A stretch of 26,385 bases of DNA from Methylococcus sp. UBA6136 (GTDB lineage: Bacteria > Pseudomonadota > Gammaproteobacteria > Methylococcales > Methylococcaceae): assembly GCA_002423305.1 (NCBI GenBank), contig DIVI01000119.1:1-26385 (forward strand), given 5' to 3'. The position numbers and the translations under genes were made by a program. Positions 1 to 7,127 of this stretch are shown in pieces; within the stretch, counting starts at the first letter, position 1; every line of letters begins with the position of its first letter. Under the pieces are notes generated by a model, which worked only from the letters and a program-made list of their open reading frames with translations, was not told where the DNA came from and made no database searches.

Positions 1-744
1 AGGAATGCGCAGGATGCTTCCGGCCTGGAGCCTGTTCTTGGTTCCCTTGAATGCGTGAGGATTAGCCAGGAAGAGTCCAGCCGCCATCTGTGCTCGAGTC
101 ACAGAACCCGGTCGCTGGATTCGGCTGGCGATGTCGATCAGTTTTTCCCGGCGGCGAACCGGGCCGTAAGTCTCGCCGCTGTATTCAATGGCTGACGTGG
201 CGCTCGGATTTTCGTGATTCGAGTAATGGGTTTTCGGTGATGGGTCGGCACGGTCGTGACGGGGTGATTCATTGTAACGACTGCCATCCCAGCTCTGATC
301 AGGCTGGTCAGAGGCGAAGGATTCCCGGATTGGGGAGGATGTCTGGCTGACAGCTCGCGATGGGTCGAGTAAGAGAGTGAACTCCCTGAGTAACGTGCCC
401 TGGGGCGATTCAACCTCGACCAGAAAATCCAGGAAAGTTTCCTGGATCACGTCACGGGAACTGACCTGAATGGTGTGGCGCCCATCAGGTTTTGCGACGG
501 GCTTGAACTGAAGTTGTGTCAGCGCGTGCAGTCGTTCCACGCCCGCTCTTTCAAAGGCTTCCAGGCTGGCCAGCCGGACCTGGATATTGTTGAGCTTGTC
601 GCTGCCGGACAGGACCAGTGGAATTTCTGCGGTGAGTGGCTGGTTCAGTGAGGAATGTGAGCGGATATCTCCAATGCCCAAGGCTCCGGCGCCAATGGGC
701 GCCAGCAGGCCAATGACTGCTATGGTTTTGGAGAGTTCAGACAT
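1..744 (-). CDS. fimV: FimV/HubP-like polar protein, N-terminal part (runs off window)
   Basis: This is the first 248 codons of an open frame whose C-terminus lies outside the window. The product opens with a signal-peptide-like stretch (basic start, then IAVIGLLAPIGAGA) and continues with the FimV family N-terminal domain: LGIGDIRSHSSLNQPLTAEI, LASLEAFERAGVERL, then ETFLDFLVEVESPQG and LLREFTLLLDP. After a Ser/Pro/His-rich linker (about residues 130-185) comes a LysM-like segment starting YGPVRRREKLIDIASRI and ending RLQAGSILRIP. In Pseudomonas and Vibrio, FimV/HubP organises the cell pole and supports type IV pilus function, binding peptidoglycan through LysM. It lies 68 bases behind asd, as fimV does in Pseudomonas. 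The ATG at 744 has only a weak G-rich leader. The acidic, TPR-containing C-terminal half usual in the family cannot be checked here. Confidence 0.88.
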   Translation of the reverse strand, partial: MSELSKTIAVIGLLAPIGAGALGIGDIRSHSSLNQPLTAEIPLVLSGSDKLNNIQVRLASLEAFERAGVERLHALTQLQFKPVAKPDGRHTIQVSSRDVIQETFLDFLVEVESPQGTLLREFTLLLDPSRAVSQTSSPIRESFASDQPDQSWDGSRYNESPRHDRADPSPKTHYSNHENPSATSAIEYSGETYGPVRRREKLIDIASRIQRPGSVTRAQMAAGLFLANPHAFKGTKNRLQAGSILRIP

Positions 745-812
745 GCCGCCCCAATCAGGTAAACCATACGTCTGGATGAAGTGGACATGCTAAATCATGG
801 CCACGGACGTAA

Positions 813-1835
813 TCAAAGATACTCTCTTATAAGGACTTCAGCTATTTGCAAACTATTCAGCGCGGCGCCCTTGCGAATATTGTCGGATACCACCCAAAGA
901 TTCAGGCCCCGCGGGTGGGAAATATCCTCGCGTATACGGCCAACATAAACCGGATCATGCCCGGCGCCTTCGGTTACGGCCGTCGGGTAGCCGCCCGGTT
1001 TGCGCTCATCGATGACTTCGATGCCCGGAGCTTTTCTAAGTAGCTCCAGCGCTTGTTCCGCAGTGATTTTGTCACGGGTTTCGATGTGAACAGCTTCCGA
1101 ATGACCGTAAAAGACGGGAACGCGGACAGCGGTCGGATTTACCTGGATGCGGTCATCTCCAAGGATCTTGCGGGTTTCCCAGACCATCTTCATTTCTTCC
1201 TTGGTGTAACCATTTTCCAGGAAGACATCGATCTGCGGCAGCACATTGAAGCCAATCTGCTTGGGATATACCTTGGGGGTGATCGGCTTGCCGCTCAGGA
1301 GCTGCGTGGTTTGAGTGGCGAGTTCCTCGATGGCCTGCTTGCCCGTGCCGGAAACGGCCTGATAGGTCGCGACGTTGATCCGTTCAATGCCGACCGCATC
1401 ATGGATAGGCTTCAAGGCCACCAGCATCTGAATGGTTGAGCAGTTGGGGTTGGCGATGATTCCCCGATTGCGGTACTGATCAATGGCCTCAGGATTGACC
1501 TCCGGTACGACCAGTGGAATGTCATCCTCGTAGCGGAAGCGGGACGTGTTGTCGATGACTACGCAGCCGGCTGCAGCAGCCATGGGGCCATAGATCTCCG
1601 AGACAGATGCGCCTGCCGAAAACAGACCGATGTGGGCTTGACTGAAGTCGAAGTCAGCCACGTCCAATACGGTGAGTTCCTTGTCCTTGAACTCGATTTT
1701 CTTTCCTGACGAACGGCTGCTGGCCAAGGCAAAAACTTCGCCCACCGGAAAATTGCGCTCTTCCAGAAGCGCCAGCATGGTTTCTCCCACAGCCCCGGTG
1801 GCACCGAGGACAGCAACTTTGTAGGTCTTGCTCAT
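813..1835 (-). CDS. asd: Aspartate-semialdehyde dehydrogenase
   Basis: The 340-residue product reduces aspartyl-4-phosphate to aspartate semialdehyde with NADPH, the branch point to lysine/diaminopimelate, threonine and methionine. It shows the dinucleotide-binding loop GATGAVG (residues 11-17), the active-site cysteine in NPNCSTIQ (Cys132) and the substrate/base region RVPVFYGHSEAVH (Arg238, His245). The length is normal for the short Asd type found next to fimV in pseudomonads. It starts 17 bases after the leuB stop, so it is probably cotranscribed with the leu genes. No strong Shine-Dalgarno is visible, only a GAG-rich leader. The family and function are secure from motifs. Confidence 0.96.
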   Translation of the reverse strand: MSKTYKVAVLGATGAVGETMLALLEERNFPVGEVFALASSRSSGKKIEFKDKELTVLDVADFDFSQAHIGLFSAGASVSEIYGPMAAAAGCVVIDNTSRFRYEDDIPLVVPEVNPEAIDQYRNRGIIANPNCSTIQMLVALKPIHDAVGIERINVATYQAVSGTGKQAIEELATQTTQLLSGKPITPKVYPKQIGFNVLPQIDVFLENGYTKEEMKMVWETRKILGDDRIQVNPTAVRVPVFYGHSEAVHIETRDKITAEQALELLRKAPGIEVIDERKPGGYPTAVTEGAGHDPVYVGRIREDISHPRGLNLWVVSDNIRKGAALNSLQIAEVLIREYL

Positions 1836-1852
1836 GATCTGTGATCTGACTC

Positions 1853-2932
1853 TCAGGAGCGAAGATGGCCGACAATGGCGGCGCCCATTTCCTGGGTGCC
1901 AACCTTGCGTGTGCCATCTGAATAAATATCTGCCGTGCGATAGCCTTCATCCAGTGCGGCAATCACAGCCTTTTCTATGCGGTCCGCATGAGTGGCGTCG
2001 CCAAAACTGTGGCGCAACATCATGGCGACCGACAGGATGGTGGCAATCGGGTTGGCAACACCCTTCCCGGCGATGTCCGGTGCTGAACCATGGATCGGCT
2101 CGTACATCCCCTTGCCATTTTTATCGAGCGATGCCGAGGGCAGCATGCCGATCGACCCGGTCAGCATGGCGGCGCAGTCGGACAGAATGTCGCCGAACAT
2201 GTTTTCGGTGACCATCACGTCGAACTGCTTAGGTGCCCGCACCAGCTGCATGGCCGCGTTATCCACATACATGTGAGTGAGTTCGACATCCGGGTAGTCT
2301 TTGGCTACCTCGATCATGATCTCGCGCCACAGCTCGGTACACTCAAGCACATTGGCCTTGTCCACCGAACACAGCCGACGGTTGCGTTTCTGCGCCGTCT
2401 GGAAGGCAATATGGCCAATGCGGCGAATCTCCGACTCGTTGTAGATCAGCGTGTTGAAGCCTTCCCGCTCGCCTTGATCGTTGACCCGACGACCGCGCGG
2501 TTTGCCGAAGTAAATGCCGCCGGTCAATTCGCGGATGATCATGATGTCCAGCCCGGAAACCACTTCCGGTTTCAGCGTAGAGGCCGCGACCAGTTGTGGA
2601 TAAAGAATGGCTGGCCTGAGGTTGGCGAAGAGCTCCAGTTCCGACCGCAAGCCCAGGAGGCCACGCTCCGGTCGCAGGGAGTAATCCAGTGGCTCCCACT
2701 TTGGCCCGCCGACGGCACCGAGCAGCACGGAATCGGCGGCACGACAGACTTTCAGAGTAGCCTCGGGAAAGGGGGTTCCGGTCGCGTCATAAGCGGCACC
2801 GCCGATGAGAGCCTCCTCGGTCTCAATCTGCAGACCAAACTCCTGTTTCAAAACATCCAGTACGTTAAGGGCTTCCGCCACGATTTCGGTACCAATGCCG
2901 TCACCCGGCAATACTGCAATTTTCTTGGTCAT
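1853..2932 (-). CDS. leuB: 3-isopropylmalate dehydrogenase
   Basis: The 359-residue product oxidatively decarboxylates 3-isopropylmalate with NAD, the third step of leucine synthesis in the cytosol. Family signatures are the N-terminal PGDGIGTEIVAEAL, the substrate-loop arginines in RPERGLLGLRSELELFANLR, the ELTGGIYFGKPRG segment, and the isocitrate/isopropylmalate dehydrogenase signature around NMFGDILSDCAAMLTGS. The length is typical for the family. It follows leuD by 30 bases and precedes asd by 17, on the same strand, so a leuC-leuD-leuB-asd transcript is likely. An AGGA sits about 10 bases before the ATG. Confidence 0.97.
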   Translation of the reverse strand: MTKKIAVLPGDGIGTEIVAEALNVLDVLKQEFGLQIETEEALIGGAAYDATGTPFPEATLKVCRAADSVLLGAVGGPKWEPLDYSLRPERGLLGLRSELELFANLRPAILYPQLVAASTLKPEVVSGLDIMIIRELTGGIYFGKPRGRRVNDQGEREGFNTLIYNESEIRRIGHIAFQTAQKRNRRLCSVDKANVLECTELWREIMIEVAKDYPDVELTHMYVDNAAMQLVRAPKQFDVMVTENMFGDILSDCAAMLTGSIGMLPSASLDKNGKGMYEPIHGSAPDIAGKGVANPIATILSVAMMLRHSFGDATHADRIEKAVIAALDEGYRTADIYSDGTRKVGTQEMGAAIVGHLRS

Positions 2933-2962
2933 GTCTGGGTAAATCCTGTCCCTTAATCTAAA

Positions 2963-3607
2963 TCAGGCGGCGTCACTGAACAGCCAGGGAGCTTCTTCCC
3001 GGCGCCGCTCTTCGTAGGCATGGATGGCATCTGCGTGTTGCAGCGTGAGGCCGATGTCATCAAGCCCATTCAACAAACGATGCTTGCGAGTCGGTTCGAT
3101 TTCGAAGGGAATACGCTCACCATACTTGGTGGTAATCAGTTGCTTTGCCAAGTCCACTTCTAGTTGGTAGCCCACGCCACTGGCGTCGGCAAACAGGCGA
3201 TCGACGATGTCGGTGTCCAGCACAATGGGCAACAACCCGTTCTTGAAACAGTTGTTGAAGAAAATATCGGCAAAGCTCGGTGCGATGATGACGCGAAAAC
3301 CATAGTCCTGCAGTGCCCAGGGCGCGTGTTCCCGCGAGGAGCCACAGCCAAAGTTTTCACGTGTCAATAGTATCCGGGCGCGAAAGGCACTCGGCTTATT
3401 CAGGATGAAATCCGGATTGAGCGGTCGATGGGTGCAATCCATATCCGGTTCACCCCGGTCCAGATAGCGCCATTCATCGAACAGGTAAACGCCAAATCCA
3501 CTGCGCTTGATGGATTTCAGGAACTGCTTTGGGATGATGGCATCGGTGTCGATGTTGGCCCGATCCAGCGGTATGACCTTGGAATTAATGTAGCGAAAGG
3601 CTCTCAT
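2963..3607 (-). CDS. leuD: 3-isopropylmalate dehydratase small subunit
   Basis: The 214-residue product is the swivelling small subunit of isopropylmalate isomerase. It works with LeuC to convert 2-isopropylmalate to 3-isopropylmalate. It shows NIDTDAIIPKQFLK near residue 20, and the family block GCGSSREHAPWALQDYGF followed by APSFADIFFNNCFKNGLLPI. The length is normal for the bacterial LeuD type. Its ATG overlaps the leuC stop as ATGA (3604-3607), which suggests translational coupling and a balanced subunit supply. Nothing in the protein looks unusual. Confidence 0.97.
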   Translation of the reverse strand: MRAFRYINSKVIPLDRANIDTDAIIPKQFLKSIKRSGFGVYLFDEWRYLDRGEPDMDCTHRPLNPDFILNKPSAFRARILLTRENFGCGSSREHAPWALQDYGFRVIIAPSFADIFFNNCFKNGLLPIVLDTDIVDRLFADASGVGYQLEVDLAKQLITTKYGERIPFEIEPTRKHRLLNGLDDIGLTLQHADAIHAYEERRREEAPWLFSDAA

Positions 3608-5196
3608 GACTTCGGCGTCCTCTTGCGGGGAGTGGCTGGGGATTTGGGCGTAACGGCCTTGCTGGTGGCCGCAGGCTTTTTGGGTGCGGGCGCTGTTGTC
3701 TTTGCCGGGGCTTTTGGCTTCGGGGCGGGAGCAGTCTTGGCGCTTCCCGTCGCAGAGGGTTTGACACTGGCAGCGGGAGCCGCACTGGCCTTGCCCAGCT
3801 GACGCACGTCCACGAAATGACCATTGACGGCTGCGGCGGCAGCCATGGCTGGGCTCACCAGGTGAGTGCGGCCACCATAACCCTGACGTCCTTCAAAGTT
3901 GCGATTGGAAGTTGAAGCGCAGCGCTCGCCTTCTTCCAGACGATCGGCGTTCATGGCCAGACACATCGAGCAGCCTGGGTCGCGCCACTCAAAGCCGGCC
4001 TCGACGAAGATCTTATCCAGACCCTCGGCCTCTGCCTGATTCTTGACCAGTCCTGATCCCGGGACCACCATGGCTAGCTTGACGTTGTCGGCCACCTTGC
4101 GACCCTTTGCCACTTCAGCGGCAGCGCGCAAGTCCTCGATACGGCCATTGGTGCAGGAGCCGATGAATACCTTGTCGATGCGAATCTCGGTGATGGGCGT
4201 TCCCGCCTTGAGCCCCATGTACTGTAGGGCGCGATTCATGCCGTCCTGCTTGACGGGGTCCTTCTCCTGTTTGGGGTCAGGGACCTTGGCGTCAATCGCG
4301 ACCACCATTTCCGGGGACGTGCCCCAGCTGACCTGTGGCTTGATGTCGGCGGCAGCGATTTCGATGACAGCATCAAATTTTGCATCACTGTCGCTGCGGA
4401 GTTGTTTCCAGTTTTCCACCGCCCGATCCCACAGCCTGCCGGTGGGTGCCATCGGTCGTCCCTTGAGATAGCTGATCGTGGTCTCATCAACCGCGATGAT
4501 GCCGGAGCGGGCCCCCGCTTCAATCGCCATGTTGCAAAGCGTCATGCGTCCTTCCATGGTCAGTGACTCGATGGCGGATCCAGCGAACTCGATGGTGTAA
4601 CCGGTTCCGCCCGCGGTCCCGATTTGGCCGATCACGGCCAGGATGATGTCTTTCGCGGTCACGCCATCGCCCAGCTTGCCGTCGATGCGGACCAGCATGG
4701 TTTTTGACTTGCGCTGGACCAGGCATTGCGTGGCCAGGGCATGTTCGACCTCCGAGGTGCCGATGCCAAAGGCCAGCGCCCCAAATGCACCATGGGTCGC
4801 AGTATGCGAGTCACCGCAGACGATGGTCATGCCGGGCAGAGTAGCGCCCTGTTCGGGCCCCATGACGTGGACGACGCCCTGGCGTTCGTCTCCCATCGCG
4901 AATTCGGTAATGCCAAACTCCGCGCAGTTCCTGTCTAGCGTTTCGATCTGCAGTCGTGCGATCGGATCGGTAATCCCTTTCTCGCGACCGGTGGTCGGAA
5001 CATTATGATCGGCGGTGGCCAGGTTGGCGCCGGGTCGCCATACACCGCGGCCGCTCAGGCGCAGGCCCTCGAAAGCCTGAGGCGAGGTGACTTCGTGAAG
5101 CAATTGACGGTCGATGTAGATCAGTGCCGAGCCATCCGGTTCGGTGCATACCACATGAGCATCCCACAGTTTGTCATACAGAGTCTTGCCGGCCAT
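3604..5196 (-). CDS. leuC: 3-isopropylmalate dehydratase large subunit with a Lys/Ala/Pro-rich C-terminal tail
   Basis: The 530-residue product is the [4Fe-4S] aconitase-type catalytic subunit of isopropylmalate isomerase. The cluster cysteines are visible as GSCTNGR (Cys348) and CSMCLAMN (Cys409 and Cys412). TADHNVPT (61-68) and GDSHTATHGAFG (128-139) are active-site segments. The usual LeuC body ends at HFVDVR (residue 465), close to the family's usual length of about 466-472. Here a further 65 residues follow, almost entirely Lys, Ala, Pro, Ser and Thr, ending RKRTPKS. The tail is predicted disordered and strongly basic, like histone-H1/AlgP-type tails. The stop overlaps the leuD start. 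A GGAG lies about a dozen bases before the ATG, which is rather far. The enzyme call is certain; the purpose of the tail is unknown. Confidence 0.96.
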   Translation of the reverse strand: MAGKTLYDKLWDAHVVCTEPDGSALIYIDRQLLHEVTSPQAFEGLRLSGRGVWRPGANLATADHNVPTTGREKGITDPIARLQIETLDRNCAEFGITEFAMGDERQGVVHVMGPEQGATLPGMTIVCGDSHTATHGAFGALAFGIGTSEVEHALATQCLVQRKSKTMLVRIDGKLGDGVTAKDIILAVIGQIGTAGGTGYTIEFAGSAIESLTMEGRMTLCNMAIEAGARSGIIAVDETTISYLKGRPMAPTGRLWDRAVENWKQLRSDSDAKFDAVIEIAAADIKPQVSWGTSPEMVVAIDAKVPDPKQEKDPVKQDGMNRALQYMGLKAGTPITEIRIDKVFIGSCTNGRIEDLRAAAEVAKGRKVADNVKLAMVVPGSGLVKNQAEAEGLDKIFVEAGFEWRDPGCSMCLAMNADRLEEGERCASTSNRNFEGRQGYGGRTHLVSPAMAAAAAVNGHFVDVRQLGKASAAPAASVKPSATGSAKTAPAPKPKAPAKTTAPAPKKPAATSKAVTPKSPATPRKRTPKS

Positions 5197-5306
5197 AAGC
5201 GTACGGTCTCCAGATTCAGGAGGGAGAAAAAAGTTTTCGTTAACGGGAGCGGTTGTGGTGGCGAAATTTCATCACCAGTATCCAACGATGCCGAAGGTGG
5301 GTCTCA

Positions 5307-5951
5307 TCATTGCAATGCGGAAAAAAGCCGCTCGGTGATGGTGTCGACGTTGCCGACGCCATTCATGCTGGCAAAGCGCACGGCACCCTGCTCGGCCAAC
5401 TGCTGGTAATAGCCGACCAGCGGTTTGGTTTGTTCATGGTATACCGATAGGCGTTTGCGAACGGTCGCCTCGCTGTCATCGTCGCGCTGGATAAGGCGCT
5501 CGCCGGTAACATCATCCTTGCCCTCCTCGCGGGGCGGATTGAAGACAATATGGTAGGTTCGGCCGGAGGCGGGGTGTACGCGACGACCACTCATTCGATT
5601 GACGATTTCCTCATCTTCCACGGCGAACTCGACCACATGGTCGATGCCGATCCCCATGTTTTGAAGCCCGTCCGCCTGCGCAATAGTGCGAGGAAACCCG
5701 TCAAGCAGAAAACCGGCTCGGCAATCCTCGGCTTTGATGCGTTCCTGGATCAGGCCGAGGATGATGTTATCTGAAACCAACAGCCCGGCATCCATGATCT
5801 TCTTGGCCTCAAGGCCAAGCGGAGTGCCTTCGCGAACCGCAGCACGGAGCATATCCCCCGTCGAAATTTGTGGGATGCCGTATTTCTCGGTGATGGCCTG
5901 GGCCTGTGTGCCTTTGCCCGAGCCAGGTGCGCCCAGAAGGATGACTCGCAT
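5307..5951 (-). CDS. adk: Adenylate kinase
   Basis: The product equilibrates ATP and AMP with two ADP. It opens MRVILLGAPGSGKGTQAQ, with the P-loop GAPGSGKG at residues 7-14, and continues with the AMP-binding and core motifs ISTGDMLR and LDGFPRTIAQA. It has a long LID with GRRVHPASGRTYHIVFNPP, so it is the long bacterial form. The LID carries no four-cysteine zinc site. The frame is open further upstream, to 5990, but the ATG at 5951 gives the standard 214 residues and is preceded by GGGAG at an 8-base spacing, so I chose it. The gene sits 110 bases before leuC on the same strand and may lead that transcription unit. Confidence 0.97.
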   Translation of the reverse strand: MRVILLGAPGSGKGTQAQAITEKYGIPQISTGDMLRAAVREGTPLGLEAKKIMDAGLLVSDNIILGLIQERIKAEDCRAGFLLDGFPRTIAQADGLQNMGIGIDHVVEFAVEDEEIVNRMSGRRVHPASGRTYHIVFNPPREEGKDDVTGERLIQRDDDSEATVRKRLSVYHEQTKPLVGYYQQLAEQGAVRFASMNGVGNVDTITERLFSALQ

Positions 5952-5959
5952 TTCAACGT

Positions 5960-5964
5960 CTCCC
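5960..5964 (-). promoter_or_regulatory. Ribosome binding site fixing the adk start
   Basis: On the minus strand this reads GGGAG, 8 bases before the ATG at 5951. It favours that start over the in-frame ATG at 5990, which would add 13 residues not seen in the adenylate kinase family. Confidence 0.65.
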
Positions 5965-6067
5965 GCGTGAAAAGGCGGCAATTTTGTCACAAGTGGCTTC
6001 GGCTGTCATAGTCAAGGAGCCTCACGGAGCGCTTCAATGACCGGGTATGGGCGTATCCGGATGCGGG

Positions 6068-6904
6068 TTAAAGGCTCGCCAGCTGGTAAGTAGGCCACCC
6101 CTGGGCTGGCCCGGCGTGGAATGCGAGTTCGGTGACACCCCCGAAGACCAGGGCCGAGTCGATGCCAAACCGACACGCCCCTCGGATGTCCGTGTCCATC
6201 TGGTCGCCAATCATGACCAGGTTACGCGTACCGGCACGGCGGGCAGCTTCCTCGAAGAGGGGTGTTTCGGGTTTGCCCAGATGAACAAAGTGAATGTCCT
6301 TGCGACCAGGGTATCGCTGTCTCAGCGCGGACTCGATCACCACTGCCATCGAACCACAAGTCATGCCGAATCCGCTGGCTTTGGGGTAGATCAGATCCGG
6401 GTTTGGCAGGATCAGCGGCGGGCTTTCTCCTCGGTCAAATTTGCTGATCAGTCTCGACAGGACGTCATCCATGGATTCCAGAAACGGGAATCCGACCTGA
6501 TCGCCGATCACCAGCACGTCGAAATCTTCAGATGGCGGGACGGCCAGCGCGCCGGCTTGGGACACAAAATGGAACGTATCTTCTGGCCCCAGGATGGCGC
6601 AGCGCGATCCCTGCAGCTTATTCGCGGCAAAATAGGGCTTTAGCAACCCCCCGGAGCTGATGATCTGTTCCGGCTCGATTGCCAGACCAAAGCGCTGATA
6701 GCGTTGTGCTGCATGCTCCGGCAGGCGGGCCGCCGAGTTGGTCACCAGATAAAAAGGCTTGCCAAGGTGGTTCAGTCTGGCCAGCAGTTCAGGAGCCCCG
6801 GGCAGCGGGCCGTCACGATGCACCAGCACGCCATAGGCATCGAAGAGTAGTGCTTCGTAGCGCTCGATGAGTTCATTGATAGTTGCCGAAGGAATGGTCT
6901 GCAT
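6068..6904 (-). CDS. HAD-superfamily hydrolase, subclass IIA (NagD-like)
   Basis: The 278-residue product is a cytosolic HAD-fold phosphatase-like protein of the class with a large C2 cap. Motif I is LLFDAYGVL (nucleophile Asp22), motif II is the VTNSAARLPE segment, and motif IV is MIGDQMDTDIRGACRFG near residues 231-247. The cap spans roughly residues 90-185. In the usual DxDx motif the second Asp is the general acid/base. Here the position is Tyr24 (DAY), so either activity is altered or another residue takes over. Related IIA proteins with DVW at this place are known. The ATG at 6904 is the first start after an in-frame stop and lacks a clear Shine-Dalgarno. The substrate cannot be read from the sequence. 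Confidence 0.85.
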   Translation of the reverse strand: MQTIPSATINELIERYEALLFDAYGVLVHRDGPLPGAPELLARLNHLGKPFYLVTNSAARLPEHAAQRYQRFGLAIEPEQIISSGGLLKPYFAANKLQGSRCAILGPEDTFHFVSQAGALAVPPSEDFDVLVIGDQVGFPFLESMDDVLSRLISKFDRGESPPLILPNPDLIYPKASGFGMTCGSMAVVIESALRQRYPGRKDIHFVHLGKPETPLFEEAARRAGTRNLVMIGDQMDTDIRGACRFGIDSALVFGGVTELAFHAGPAQGWPTYQLASL

Positions 6905-7127
6905 GTTGGTTTGGATTCAATGAGTCAGCGGCTGAGTCTCTCACGGCTGGAGCTTTGGGCGCTTCTTTTGGCATTTTCTCCGGATCGACCCTCAGGGGTT
7001 GGCAGGCTAAACTCTCGACTCTGGTCAAGGATGCCAAGGAGGGTGCTTTAGCCTGATTTGCTTTTCTTGCGTGCCCGGAAAGCATTAGAGGGTTGGTCAA
7101 TAACTCATCGGGGCCACTTGCAACGGA

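Noticed and set aside
5197..5306. Leucine-rich leader peptide (attenuator) before leuC
   Set aside because: No short ORF with clustered leucine codons and no hairpin plus U-tract is visible in the 110-base gap.
6920..7051. A 43-codon plus-strand ORF, and an overlapping 75-codon minus-strand ORF (6873-7100), in the gap between the HAD gene and the acyltransferase
   Set aside because: Both are short, lack a good ribosome site, and their residues show no domain or signal pattern; the gap is more likely promoter sequence.
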